A DNA stretch of 64,000 bases from Chryseobacterium sp. ISL-80 (GTDB lineage Bacteria > Bacillota > Bacilli > Bacillales > Cytobacillaceae). Position numbers and translations under genes: made by a program. Positions 39,494-47,537 of the stretch are shown one piece after another. Each line of letters starts with the position of its first letter. The stretch's first letter is position 1. Location: the NCBI GenBank assembly GCA_018613055.1, contig JAGGQZ010000014.1:116963-180962 (forward strand). Direction: 5' to 3'. Below the pieces are notes generated by a model. It made no database searches and was not told the DNA's origin. It saw only the letters and a list, made by a program, of their open reading frames with translations.

Positions 39494-41557
39494 TTATTCT
39501 CCTTTTTCCTGGGACAGCTGAACTGGCGACAGATCCCAGACTTCCTCTACATACTTCAAAGCATTATACCCCGTAATATTAAGTTTCATATCGTTTTTTT
39601 CGAGGCCTTCGATTCCCAGCGTCTGTTCTGTGACATAGTAACGCGGTTGATCCAGTTTTTCGTAATCGACAGGTCCTTTGTGCGGATCGTATTCGACACC
39701 AGCTTTGTCTAGAAGCACTCCTTTAGAGTCCATATGCGTGATGCTTGGTTGGTCTGCAGATCCGTCTTGAAAATCGAACTGAAGCGATTCGAATTCCCGA
39801 TTTTTGAATTCTTTATTGGTTATCATGACATTGGTCATCTGCCCATTTTCAACCTTATCGATGGTGAGGTTACTGCCTGCATATTCAATTTTCTGAGGGA
39901 ATGTCTGGGTAGCGCCCAGATCGATGGTTTTAGGTTTGACGACGGATAAATACACCGATTCTAACTGGGCTTTCACCTCTTTTGGATTTTCCCCATAAAG
40001 TGGATCGAAGTATGTTTGATAAGCCGTCCATTCATTTTCCTGCTGAAAATCCATAAAGTGGCTGCTGCCATACATGTCAGCCTCCACTTCTTTCTTGTTG
40101 ACTTCCAGAGTACGGAAATTCACCATATCGATTCGCGTCTCCAGTTTTTCTGTGTTGATTGCATATTGCAAAACTGTGGTTGTTGGAGCAATTGTCAGTT
40201 TATTAATCCGAATCGGGACTCCCTCGATTTCCTTCTGTTGATTGACTGTGTATTCCATGGAAGGCTGTTTTGTTGCCGGGAATTCAAAGGACCAATTGCC
40301 TGTTTTGTTTTCACCGGGCATAAAACCAAATCTGAGCGCTGGGTCGTTCGTCAATTCCTGAATCCTGTTGATCCTCAGCTTGATCAGCCCCTCAGCCTCT
40401 TCAAGCGGCCTGAGGGAAACTTTTCCGTAAAACACATTCTTCGCATTTTTGTTCATTTCTGCTTCAGCATCAGGAAAAGAATACAGTGGATAGCTTTGAG
40501 TTTTCATAATGTCAGATTCGTTCTCAACGGAAACTCCATCATCAAAACCCATGAAATATTGCTTGTCTTCCTCTAAAGAGTGAATTTCATAAAAAACCAA
40601 CGTCTGGAAGTCATCAGCAACCACACCCTTGATTTTCACCAACACGCCGTCACTTTCCGCTTCCAGGCTCAGCCTTTCACCAAGTCCTTGCTGCAAATAG
40701 GAGCGTAATTGTTCATCATCTTCCGCCCAGGCATAGTAGACCTTCGGCAGTAAACCCGTCATGAAACCCAGCGCCAATACGAATGCAAACGCACTTGCAA
40801 AAATAAGGGCCCATTTTTGACGCTTTTTGTTCCTCTTTTGTCGGTGATCCTTTTTTTCTGCCAGCCTCTTCCTGACATTTTCCATGAGTTGAGACGGTAC
40901 AGTAAGCCCTTGCACCTCCTCAACCCGATTCAACCTGGTCGCCGCTATTTCCTGAAAGCTGGCCAAATCTGCCTGACATTCCGGGCAGTTATAAAGATGG
41001 ATCTCAAACTCGACTTTTGCCGGTCGATCCATGGATTTCTCCAAATAATCGATATAATGTGTATGATACTCTTCACAGCCATGAAAATCAGTTCCATACA
41101 GCTGGTTCCGGACCGCCTGAATCCCCGAGAACAGATAGCTCTTCATCTTATCCACGGTATTACCAAGGATTTGCGATGCTTCCTCAAGGGAAAATCCTGC
41201 TGCATAGGTAAGGATCAGCGCCTCCTTTTCATCCATTTCCAGGTGGTCAATCGCTTTGTATAGATCCTGACGCGTTTCCTCAGAAACCTTTAATCCAGAA
41301 AACCCACGGGCGTTCTGAACAAAAATGGTTGTCACCCACATTTTGAAGGAGACATCCCCTTTATATCTAGGCCACTCCTTATGCACCTTCACAATACACT
41401 GGTAAAAAAGCTCCTCCAACTGCTGCTGATTTTGAACGGAGAACCAGCCCAGCGTATAGAAATACTCCTTATACCGCTCAAACCAATCGACGACAGGTTC
41501 AATTCCTTTCTCCTGGATCGCTGCTTTCGAAATCGGCTCTATTTTTTCCAGTATCAT
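39494..41557 (-). CDS. Sigma-70-like / anti-sigma fusion membrane protein (DUF4179/DUF5643-like)
   Basis: About 687 residues in one chain. Residues 24-84 resemble sigma region 2 (DWFERYKEYFYTLGW, FKMWVTTIFVQNAR) and 105-155 region 4 (EALILTYAAGFSLEEASQILGNTVDKMKSYL). Next comes a zinc-binding anti-sigma segment with His187, Cys191 and Cys194 (H-x3-C-x2-C), then one transmembrane helix (about 249-270) and a 415-residue beta-rich outer domain like DUF4179/DUF5643. A sigma factor tethered to its own anti-sigma would need release by proteolysis. The ATG at 41557 follows GGGGGGATA. Confidence 0.75.
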   Translation of the reverse strand: MILEKIEPISKAAIQEKGIEPVVDWFERYKEYFYTLGWFSVQNQQQLEELFYQCIVKVHKEWPRYKGDVSFKMWVTTIFVQNARGFSGLKVSEETRQDLYKAIDHLEMDEKEALILTYAAGFSLEEASQILGNTVDKMKSYLFSGIQAVRNQLYGTDFHGCEEYHTHYIDYLEKSMDRPAKVEFEIHLYNCPECQADLASFQEIAATRLNRVEEVQGLTVPSQLMENVRKRLAEKKDHRQKRNKKRQKWALIFASAFAFVLALGFMTGLLPKVYYAWAEDDEQLRSYLQQGLGERLSLEAESDGVLVKIKGVVADDFQTLVFYEIHSLEEDKQYFMGFDDGVSVENESDIMKTQSYPLYSFPDAEAEMNKNAKNVFYGKVSLRPLEEAEGLIKLRINRIQELTNDPALRFGFMPGENKTGNWSFEFPATKQPSMEYTVNQQKEIEGVPIRINKLTIAPTTTVLQYAINTEKLETRIDMVNFRTLEVNKKEVEADMYGSSHFMDFQQENEWTAYQTYFDPLYGENPKEVKAQLESVYLSVVKPKTIDLGATQTFPQKIEYAGSNLTIDKVENGQMTNVMITNKEFKNREFESLQFDFQDGSADQPSITHMDSKGVLLDKAGVEYDPHKGPVDYEKLDQPRYYVTEQTLGIEGLEKNDMKLNITGYNALKYVEEVWDLSPVQLSQEKGE

Positions 41558-41643
41558 ATGTATCCCCCCACGGACAGAGAGACGAATCCGCTGTCCTGAT
41601 CTCACTTTTTGAATAATCAGTCATTTTTGAAAATACTTTGTCC

Positions 41644-41838
41644 TCAAGAACAGCATGCCGCGACTTTCTTCAAATCCTTCTCCCTGACCCAAATCTCGCC
41701 ATCTCTGACCTCATATTTAATCTTCGCTTCATCCAGACGCTGAATCTGATTTTCTGTACTGTCTGTCCAATATGTTAACGGTTCTTCAGCATTACAAGCA
41801 GTTAAAGTGATCAATAGGAAAATGGTTATTTTCTTCAA
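41644..41838 (-). CDS. Small putative lipoprotein (64 aa)
   Basis: A hydrophobic start with a lipobox (FLLITLTAC) is followed by a 45-residue polar domain (AEEPLTYWTDSTENQIQRLDEAKIKYEVRDGEIWVREKD) that ends in Cys-Cys-Ser. AAGGGGTGG precedes a TTG at 41838. It lies 86 bp upstream of the sigma/anti-sigma fusion on the same strand. Function unknown. Confidence 0.6.
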   Translation of the reverse strand: MKKITIFLLITLTACNAEEPLTYWTDSTENQIQRLDEAKIKYEVRDGEIWVREKDLKKVAACCS

Positions 41839-42043
41839 AACGACCACCCCTTTTCTGATATCTGTATATCACTTCCACAATACCACAAAATGGCAAATAG
41901 AGACATAGGAACTAGACAGGATTTTGAGTTCTTTCAGCAGCCAGGAATGATTTTACATAAGACTCCTTCCTTTCTAAATGGGCGACAGAAATTATCTCAG
42001 CCAGTTTCTCTTTATCCAAATTTACAGCAATTTTCCATTTAAC

Positions 42044-42136
42044 CCTTGCATTACAAGATACCGGAATGTATAGTAAAAGTATATCTTGTAATACAAGGTA
42101 CTGTTCTTCACATCCAATACCTTGCAATACAAGTTA
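42044..42136. promoter_or_regulatory. Three CTTG-N-ATACAAG boxes before the PadR gene
   Basis: CCTTGCATTACAAGATA (42044-42060), TATCTTGTAATACAAGGTA (42082-42100) and TACCTTGCAATACAAGTTA (42118-42136) share a CTTG-N3-ACAAG-type palindrome. Spacing is 36-38 bp. They flank the likely promoter and fit PadR-type operators, so autoregulation is likely. Confidence 0.7.
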
Positions 42137-42154
42137 CTGAAAGGAGCCTTTTAA

Positions 42155-42499
42155 ATGGCTGATACGACACAAATGCTTAAAGGGATCCTTGATGGATGCC
42201 TTTTATCCATCATCAAAGAGGGCGAGATCTATGGATATGAATTGGCCGCCAAGCTAGAGTCCTATGGCTTCCATTCTTTTAGCGAAGGGACGATCTATCC
42301 CCTGCTGCTGAGGATGCAAAAGGAAGGCCTGGTGAGCACAACGCTAAGGAAATCCACTGCAGGGCCCAAACGTAAATATTACTCATTGACGGAAAAAGGC
42401 GAGCAGGAATTGGAGCAATTCATCATCCGATGGACGCAGCTGAGCACATCGGTGAACAATGTATTGAATAAAGGCTATTTTCGTAATGATAGTTGTTAA
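42155..42499 (+). CDS. PadR family transcriptional regulator
   Basis: A 114-residue PadR winged-helix protein: LKGILDGCLLSIIKEGEIYGYELAAKLESYGFHSFSEGTIYPLLLRMQKEGLVSTTLRKSTAGPKRKYYSLTEKGEQEL. The last eight residues (GYFRNDSC) come from a repeat element beginning near 42478, so the normal tail has been replaced. AAAGGAG lies before the ATG. It precedes a HAAS/DUF1700-type membrane protein, the usual partner of this PadR group. Confidence 0.85.
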   Translation: MADTTQMLKGILDGCLLSIIKEGEIYGYELAAKLESYGFHSFSEGTIYPLLLRMQKEGLVSTTLRKSTAGPKRKYYSLTEKGEQELEQFIIRWTQLSTSVNNVLNKGYFRNDSC

Positions 42500-42655
42500 A
42501 ATCCTAAAGCCGATTTTAACGTTATACAAATCTATTTTGTAGGTCGGTATTAAGTTGGTATGCTCTTTTCTCATAGCCAGAATCTCCTTAGAGAAGAAGC
42601 ATAGTTCATTCACTTCTATGGTGTAGCCAATAGCAAAGAAGTTTGAGAAAAGAGC
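42478..42655. repeat. bcr/MITE-like palindromic element between padR and its partner gene
   Basis: GCTCTTTTCTCA near 42561 and TGAGAAAAGAGC near 42645 form a long inverted pair, and GAAGCATAGTTCATTCACTTCTATGG lies between them in the style of Bacillus cereus bcr repeats. The left end (GGCTATTTTCGTAATGATAG) overlaps the 3' end of padR. No transposase. Confidence 0.55.
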
Positions 42656-42680
42656 CTAAGCAAAAGGGGGAAATGATGGG

Positions 42681-43448
42681 ATGGTTTCGAAAAAAGCGGA
42701 ACAATTTTTAGTGGAACTTCGGCTGTATTTGATTTCAAAGGGTAAAAACGATAAGGAAATCAATGAAATCACCGAAGAACTTGAGGTGCATTTGATAGAG
42801 GCGGAAGCAGCCGGCAAAGATGTCAGCCATATTATCGGGGACAGCCCGAAGAATTATATGAAGAGCATTGGTGAATCCATGAAGACCGACTACCGTCAGC
42901 TAGCCGCCCTTTTTCCATTGATGATCCTGCTGCTCGCAGCATACTTAAGCATCGGACCGGCAATCGAAGGAACGTTTTCCATATCTCAAGGAACCATCTG
43001 GTTTGCGATGATCATCAGCACTATGAGCATCCTGATTTACGGCTTGTTCTTATTCAAGGTAATGCCGAAATTCTTTCATTCTAAATGGGGCTATGTCCTG
43101 TTTACCGGCATCTCGATGACAGTAACCGGTTTAATCGTGGTATTCCTGCTCTGGTACAAAACTCAGGAATTCGAACCCACCTTTGTAGCAACCCCAGCGC
43201 AAAACAACTGGATCATTGTCCTGTGCGCCGTGATTTTCATCGGTGCTGCACTGTACACCAAAACCTGGTTCACCGTACTGATCCCTTTATTCATATCCAT
43301 CGGACCAATTGCCATCCGATTCATCCCAGAAGAAGCAAACAATAATTCTCTGTACATCACGATCACCGTCCTTACCTTTATACTTGCATCAGCTGTATTA
43401 ATCGCCATCTTTTTTTACCAGAGAAAAAAAGAGCAGAAGAAGATTTAA
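42681..43448 (+). CDS. HAAS/DUF1700-like membrane protein
   Basis: A 255-residue protein with an N-terminal helical HAAS domain (about 1-70; FLVELRLYLISKGKNDKEINEITEELEVHLIEAEAAGKDVSHIIGDSPKNYM) and six hydrophobic segments from about 72 to 245. Such proteins are usually co-encoded with PadR regulators and are thought to modulate them or membrane stress. The C-terminus is Lys-rich. AAAGGGGG precedes the start region. Separated from padR by a MITE-like element. Confidence 0.8.
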   Translation: MVSKKAEQFLVELRLYLISKGKNDKEINEITEELEVHLIEAEAAGKDVSHIIGDSPKNYMKSIGESMKTDYRQLAALFPLMILLLAAYLSIGPAIEGTFSISQGTIWFAMIISTMSILIYGLFLFKVMPKFFHSKWGYVLFTGISMTVTGLIVVFLLWYKTQEFEPTFVATPAQNNWIIVLCAVIFIGAALYTKTWFTVLIPLFISIGPIAIRFIPEEANNNSLYITITVLTFILASAVLIAIFFYQRKKEQKKI

Positions 43449-43455
43449 GATTGAA

Positions 43456-43490
43456 AAAGGAGCTCAACTAAGTTAAGCTCCTTTCTATAT
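43456..43490 (+). terminator. Terminator after the HAAS protein gene
   Basis: AAAGGAGCT pairs with AGCTCCTTT around an 8-base loop, followed by CTATATTTT. Confidence 0.75.
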
Positions 43491-43491
43491 T

Positions 43492-43758
43492 TTACTCAAT
43501 CACATGATCAGGATAAATCAGTTCATGGTCGACAAAAATCCTGCACTCTACGGTAACGGCACCGCCGAGGCTAACTTTAATATTCTGGTTTGCACCGTCA
43601 TTATTTTTGATCACCCCATTCAAAGTGGCTCGATCAAAGGCAAACCCCAGATTCTGATCCTGTAATTTGCCGTCCACTAATAGCTTCTCCCCATTAAACC
43701 ATGTATTCTCCACTTGTATATGATGACCCTTATATGTAACTTCAAATACCTTTTTCAT
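43492..43758 (-). CDS. Hypothetical protein (88 aa)
   Basis: A small soluble, beta-rich protein (KKVFEVTYKGHHIQVENTWFNGEKLLVDGKLQDQNLGF and VSLGGAVTVECRIFVDHELIYPD). It looks like a compact beta-sandwich with no catalytic motif. GGAGGATGG precedes the ATG. No family recognised. Confidence 0.65.
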   Translation of the reverse strand: MKKVFEVTYKGHHIQVENTWFNGEKLLVDGKLQDQNLGFAFDRATLNGVIKNNDGANQNIKVSLGGAVTVECRIFVDHELIYPDHVIE

Positions 43759-43870
43759 TTTCCATCCTCCGATCCCTTATTTTATATACGAATATGGAGA
43801 CTGGAAGTTACAAGAAAAATTGGATGTACCTGGTCACATTCGAGTTGGAAAAAATCAACGAAAATTTCCA

Positions 43871-43949
43871 AGTCGCCAATAAAAATCGATTTTCGCCAAT
43901 AAACACGTAAAAATCGCCAATAAAAAATTTTTTTCGCCAATAAACATGG
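43871..43949. repeat. Four CGCCAATAAA repeats
   Basis: TCGCCAATAAA occurs four times within about 80 bp (near 43873, 43894, 43914 and 43935), with AT-rich, partly palindromic spacers (AAAATCGATTTT). The rest of 43759-44181 holds no gene I can support. Confidence 0.65.
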
Positions 43950-44181
43950 CAAACAGATACGACAATGCCTTTCAAACAACGAATTGAAAGGCAGATTCAA
44001 TATAAGGTACCAAAAAGATGTTAAAAATACTGTTAATCACCCCTTTTCATGGTGACACTGCAGATAACGATTAACACTAAACAGGGTTTCACCAATTGCG
44101 GGACCTGAACCTTGAAAAAGGACTTTGTGAACAAATGTCGTATATTTATAAAGCTAGAATTTATTTAAGAGGGTGGAAGGT

Positions 44182-44628
44182 ATGGGGCTGAGCTTTAAAG
44201 TGGCTTCCGAAACGGAGATCCACGAAATCTATGAATATGCTGGGATAAACCGTAAAGAAGCAACGAATCACGAATCAGATGATAATCAGCAAAAAATGAT
44301 TGAAGCATATGAGCATTCCGCCAAATATGATGCTTATTTTGTTTGCTTGATGGATGACGACACACTTGTTGGATGGGTTCAAATTGATAAGGCATTTGAT
44401 TACTTAACGGGTGATGAAATCGGCTGGATCAATGACCTTTATGTAAAAGCGCCATACAGAGGCAAAGGCTACTCCAAATTGTTGATGGAGGAAGCTTTAA
44501 ATGAGTTTCGTAAAAATGGATATAGTGATGTAAGGCTGAATGTTTATTCACACAATGAAACAGCAATGAAATTATATGAAAAAATGGGTTTTAAGGATGT
44601 CAGCAAATTCATGAAGATATCGTTATAA
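44182..44628 (+). CDS. GNAT family N-acetyltransferase
   Basis: A 148-residue acetyltransferase with INDLYVKAPYRGKGYSKLLMEEALNEFRKNGYSDVRLNVYSHNETAMKLYEKMGF, which contains the Arg-Gly-Lys-Gly acetyl-CoA loop and the C-terminal Asn/Tyr helix. The N-terminus is acidic. The ATG at 44182 lies behind GGTGGAAGG. Substrate unknown. It is closed by a strong terminator shared with the convergent KtrB-type gene. Confidence 0.82.
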   Translation: MGLSFKVASETEIHEIYEYAGINRKEATNHESDDNQQKMIEAYEHSAKYDAYFVCLMDDDTLVGWVQIDKAFDYLTGDEIGWINDLYVKAPYRGKGYSKLLMEEALNEFRKNGYSDVRLNVYSHNETAMKLYEKMGFKDVSKFMKISL

Positions 44629-44635
44629 AATACAA

Positions 44636-44670
44636 ACGCTGTTGATCCTGTGATCAACAGCGTTTGTTTT
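44636..44670. terminator. Bidirectional terminator
   Basis: AAACGCTGTTGATC pairs with GATCAACAGCGTTT, with a T-run on both strands. It lies between the convergent GNAT and KtrB-type genes. Confidence 0.85.
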
Positions 44671-44680
44671 ATTCAAATTT

Positions 44681-46030
44681 CTAGCCAACAATCAATCTTT
44701 CTTTTGGATAATGGCACTTCGGCTCTGCTTTTCCACGGTTGAACAAGAAAATGAAGGAAAGGATCCCGATTCTTCCAATGAACATCATGGCAATGATGAC
44801 GACCTTCCCTGCGTAACTCAGATCAGGCGTAATCCCCATTGATAAACCAGTTGTCCCAAATGCGGAACTGACCTCGAACATGATTTCCATCATCGAGAAC
44901 TTCTCTGTTGCATTCAAAATGACCACCGCCGCAAAACACAGAATGATCGCCAAAAAGCTTACGACCACTGACTTCCGGACATCTTCTTCATGCAATTCAC
45001 GGCCAAATACCTTGATCGAGTTATGCCCTCTTGCAAAGTTAACGATGACCAATAGAATCACGGCAAAAGTGGTCGTCCTTATTCCCCCGCCCACCGAACT
45101 TGGTGATGCCCCAATAAACATCAAAAAGCACAGCAGCAGCAATGTCGGGTCAGAAAAATCACTGACATTCATTGTAGCAAGGCCGCCATTCCTGGTGGAA
45201 GATGATTGAAACCAGGCAAAGAAGAAGGACTCATGCCAATTGTAATCCTTAAAAAAGTGATTATACTCAAAAAGCAAGATGGCGAATGCACCGAAGAACA
45301 TCAGTGCAAAAAAGGTCAAACTCGTCACCTTGGTATACAAAGAAAAATGGGCTCGTTTGTGTTTTTTACGATTCAGGAGAAACTCCTTCAATTCGATCAG
45401 GACTGGGAATCCTATCGCTCCCAGGGTCAGAAGAATGATGTTCACGGTTTGCACGAAGTAATCATGCGCAAATGGAATCATGGAGCTTCCCGTAATATCA
45501 AACCCTGCATTTGTTGTTGCACTGACAGCCGCAAACGTTCCCTGAAGATACGCTTCCTCCCATGTCGGAAAATAACCTAGAAAATAAGTCCCTAATATCA
45601 ATGCTCCCAGCGCCTCGATCAACAGGATGATGGTCAATATCTGCCTCATCAGTTTGACCAGGCCCGACATTTGGGACTGGTTCTGGTCCGTCATGATTAA
45701 CTGCCGGTCTTTAAGGCCGATCTTTTTTCTCAGCACCAGCCAAAAAAATGTACCCAGCGTCATGATCCCGATTCCGCCGAACTGGAGGATAAACATCAGG
45801 ATAAAAATGCCGGTTGTGCTGAAGGTATCCGGTGTGGATACAACCCCAAGACCTGTTACACTCACCGCACTCACTGCGGTAAACAAGACATCAATAAATT
45901 CCCAGCTAACCCCCGGCTTCAACGCGACTGGCAAACTAAGCAGCGCGGCTGAGATCAAAACAGCGAAAACATAAAACAAAACAATGATTTGAGCCGGTTT
46001 CAAACGATTCTTTTTCAATATATTGACCAA
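44681..46030 (-). CDS. KtrB/TrkH-type potassium channel subunit (copy 2)
   Basis: A membrane protein of about 449 residues with four pore motifs SAVSVTGL, SATTNAGF, SSTRNGGL and FGTTGLSMG. The third repeat differs from the usual TAGF. It is about as long as the first copy at 30464 but clearly divergent in sequence. The TTG at 46030 follows GAAGGGG; upstream codons lack a ribosome site. A c-di-AMP riboswitch lies directly upstream. The gating RCK subunit must be encoded elsewhere. Confidence 0.86.
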   Translation of the reverse strand: MVNILKKNRLKPAQIIVLFYVFAVLISAALLSLPVALKPGVSWEFIDVLFTAVSAVSVTGLGVVSTPDTFSTTGIFILMFILQFGGIGIMTLGTFFWLVLRKKIGLKDRQLIMTDQNQSQMSGLVKLMRQILTIILLIEALGALILGTYFLGYFPTWEEAYLQGTFAAVSATTNAGFDITGSSMIPFAHDYFVQTVNIILLTLGAIGFPVLIELKEFLLNRKKHKRAHFSLYTKVTSLTFFALMFFGAFAILLFEYNHFFKDYNWHESFFFAWFQSSSTRNGGLATMNVSDFSDPTLLLLCFLMFIGASPSSVGGGIRTTTFAVILLVIVNFARGHNSIKVFGRELHEEDVRKSVVVSFLAIILCFAAVVILNATEKFSMMEIMFEVSSAFGTTGLSMGITPDLSYAGKVVIIAMMFIGRIGILSFIFLFNRGKAEPKCHYPKERLIVG

Positions 46031-46090
46031 ATATACCCCTTCTTTACTTTTCAACTTATAATGGGAATCCCCATCCCTAAAAATCACAAA

Positions 46091-46264
46091 AAGACCATCT
46101 CAAATAAAGAATGGCCATAAGACCCTTCTCTCAACCGCGCTTACGGAGTTAGCTGTCGGATTAGGGATTGAGAGCATCCCCTTTTAGCATCATGCGCTAA
46201 AATTCACCCCAAGATAAAATCGATTTATCCAAAAATGGTTCCCCCGCTCATAGGATTCAGCAAA
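46091..46264 (-). ncRNA. c-di-AMP (ydaO/yuaA) riboswitch before the second ktrB-like gene
   Basis: Minus-strand blocks GAGCGGGGGAACCA, GGGGTGAATT, GCTCTCAATCCC and CAGCTAACTCCGTAAGCG match the ydaO aptamer (46128-46264). A terminator-like stem GGCCATTC with GATGGTCTTTTT follows at 46091-46115. Confidence 0.9.
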
Positions 46265-46461
46265 AAGGTTTCGTTATTAAAAAATGAATACATATAAATT
46301 ACTCCTATATTATATTGGTGTCAATGCCCATTTTACAATTTAGACCAGATTCAGAGTCGACGGACAGCTCTTCCGTGGGGCCCCGTCTCCCTAGCATATA
46401 TTGATATTACTTCAGTAAATACTAATACTGATAAAACGATAACTGAGGAGGAAACCATAAT

Positions 46462-46617
46462 ATGCAACAGGATCAACAAAACGCGAAAAGCGACAATGCC
46501 ACAACTCCCGGATTTGCCGGCACAGATGCACAGCAAGTAAAACAGCAAATCCAAAAAGATGTACAGGCAGGCCAAGGCGCCATGACCTCCCGAGAAGCAG
46601 GAGCCATGCGGGATTAA
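46462..46617 (+). CDS. Small SASP-like protein (51 aa)
   Basis: A 51-residue Gln/Ala-rich polar protein (MQQDQQNAKSDNATTPGF, then TDAQQVKQQIQKDVQAGQG, ending EAGAMRD). The TDAQQVKQQ stretch resembles the repeated segment of gamma-type small acid-soluble spore proteins (SspE), but the length is only half. GAGGAGG precedes the ATG, and a clean terminator follows. A sporulation role is inferred from composition only. Confidence 0.6.
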   Translation: MQQDQQNAKSDNATTPGFAGTDAQQVKQQIQKDVQAGQGAMTSREAGAMRD

Positions 46618-46642
46618 AAACCACTTTAGAGTGGTTTTTTGT
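46618..46642 (+). terminator. Terminator after the SASP-like gene
   Basis: AAACCACT pairs with AGTGGTTT around TTAG, followed by TTTTG. Confidence 0.85.
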
Positions 46643-46741
46643 TTATAGTTACTCGTCTTGTACAGTTATGTATTTCACCTTGCATCAATTTTCCCAGGCT
46701 ACCTTCTTAACACCCTCAGGCCTGATTAATCCCAGGACTTT

Positions 46742-47470
46742 TTCTGACAGCTTTCCCTCTAACATCGCAAACCTGTCTGAATCACGGGCTTTTTTTTGAC
46801 AGCTTTTACTCCTATCACCGCAAACCTGTCTGAATCACGGGCTTTTTCTGACAGCTTTTCCCCTAAACACCGCAAACCTGTCTAAATCACGGGCTTTTTC
46901 TGACAGCTTTTCCTCCTAGCACCTCAAACCTGTCAAGATCACGAGCTTTTTCTGACAGCTTTTCCTCTTAACACCCCAAACCTGTCTAAATCACGAGTTT
47001 TTTCTGACAGCTTTTCCTCCTAACACCTCAAACCTGTCTAAATCACGAGCTTTTTTTGACAGCTTTTCCTCTTAACACCTCAAACTTGTCTAAATCACGA
47101 GCTTTTTTTGACAGCTTTTCCTCTTAACACCTCAAACTTGTCTGAATGCAGGTCTTTTTTTGACAACTTCCCCTCCTAGTACTTCAAACCTGTCAAGATC
47201 ACGAGCTTTTTCTGACAGCTTTTACCCTTAACACCTTAAACCTGTCTAAATCCAGGGGTTATTTTGACAGCTTTTACTCCTAACAGCGCAAACTTGTCTG
47301 AATCCAGGGGATATTCTGACAGCTTTTCACCTAAACACCTCAAACCTGTCTAAATCCAGGGGTTATTTTGACAGCTTTTACTCCTAACAGCGCAAACCTG
47401 TCTGAATCCAGGGGTTATTCTGACAGCTTTTCACCTAACACCTCAAACCTGTCAAAACCACGAGCTTTTT
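46742..47470. repeat. Array of 14 hairpin repeats, 52-bp period (GACAGCTTT family)
   Basis: Units read TTCTGACAGCTTTTCCTCC..CAAACCTGTCTAAATCACGAGC and repeat every 52 bp, with small variants. The stem is GACAG/CTGTC, with outer bases TCT and TAAA or TCA and AAGA. It fills the space between the SASP-like gene and the convergent cupin gene. Confidence 0.9.
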
Positions 47471-47493
47471 ATTTCCCTTCCTAAATATTAAAG

Positions 47494-47517
47494 GACACGA
47501 GAACTCCCCCGTGTCCC
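47494..47517. repeat. GGACACG..CGTGTCC hairpin
   Basis: GGACACG pairs with CGTGTCC around a 10-base loop. It is of the dispersed GGGAC hairpin class and probably terminates the cupin gene on the minus strand. Confidence 0.6.
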
Positions 47518-47537
47518 AAGCACATCCAAAGCCACAA

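Noticed and set aside
40016..40576. 186-codon plus-strand frame antisense to the sigma/anti-sigma fusion
   Set aside because: Shadow of the long minus-strand gene; no ribosome site, no domain.
41912..42127. 71-codon minus-strand frame upstream of padR
   Set aside because: It overlaps the three operator boxes and promoter of padR, has no ribosome site, and no recognisable family, although its C-terminal half reads fairly like protein.
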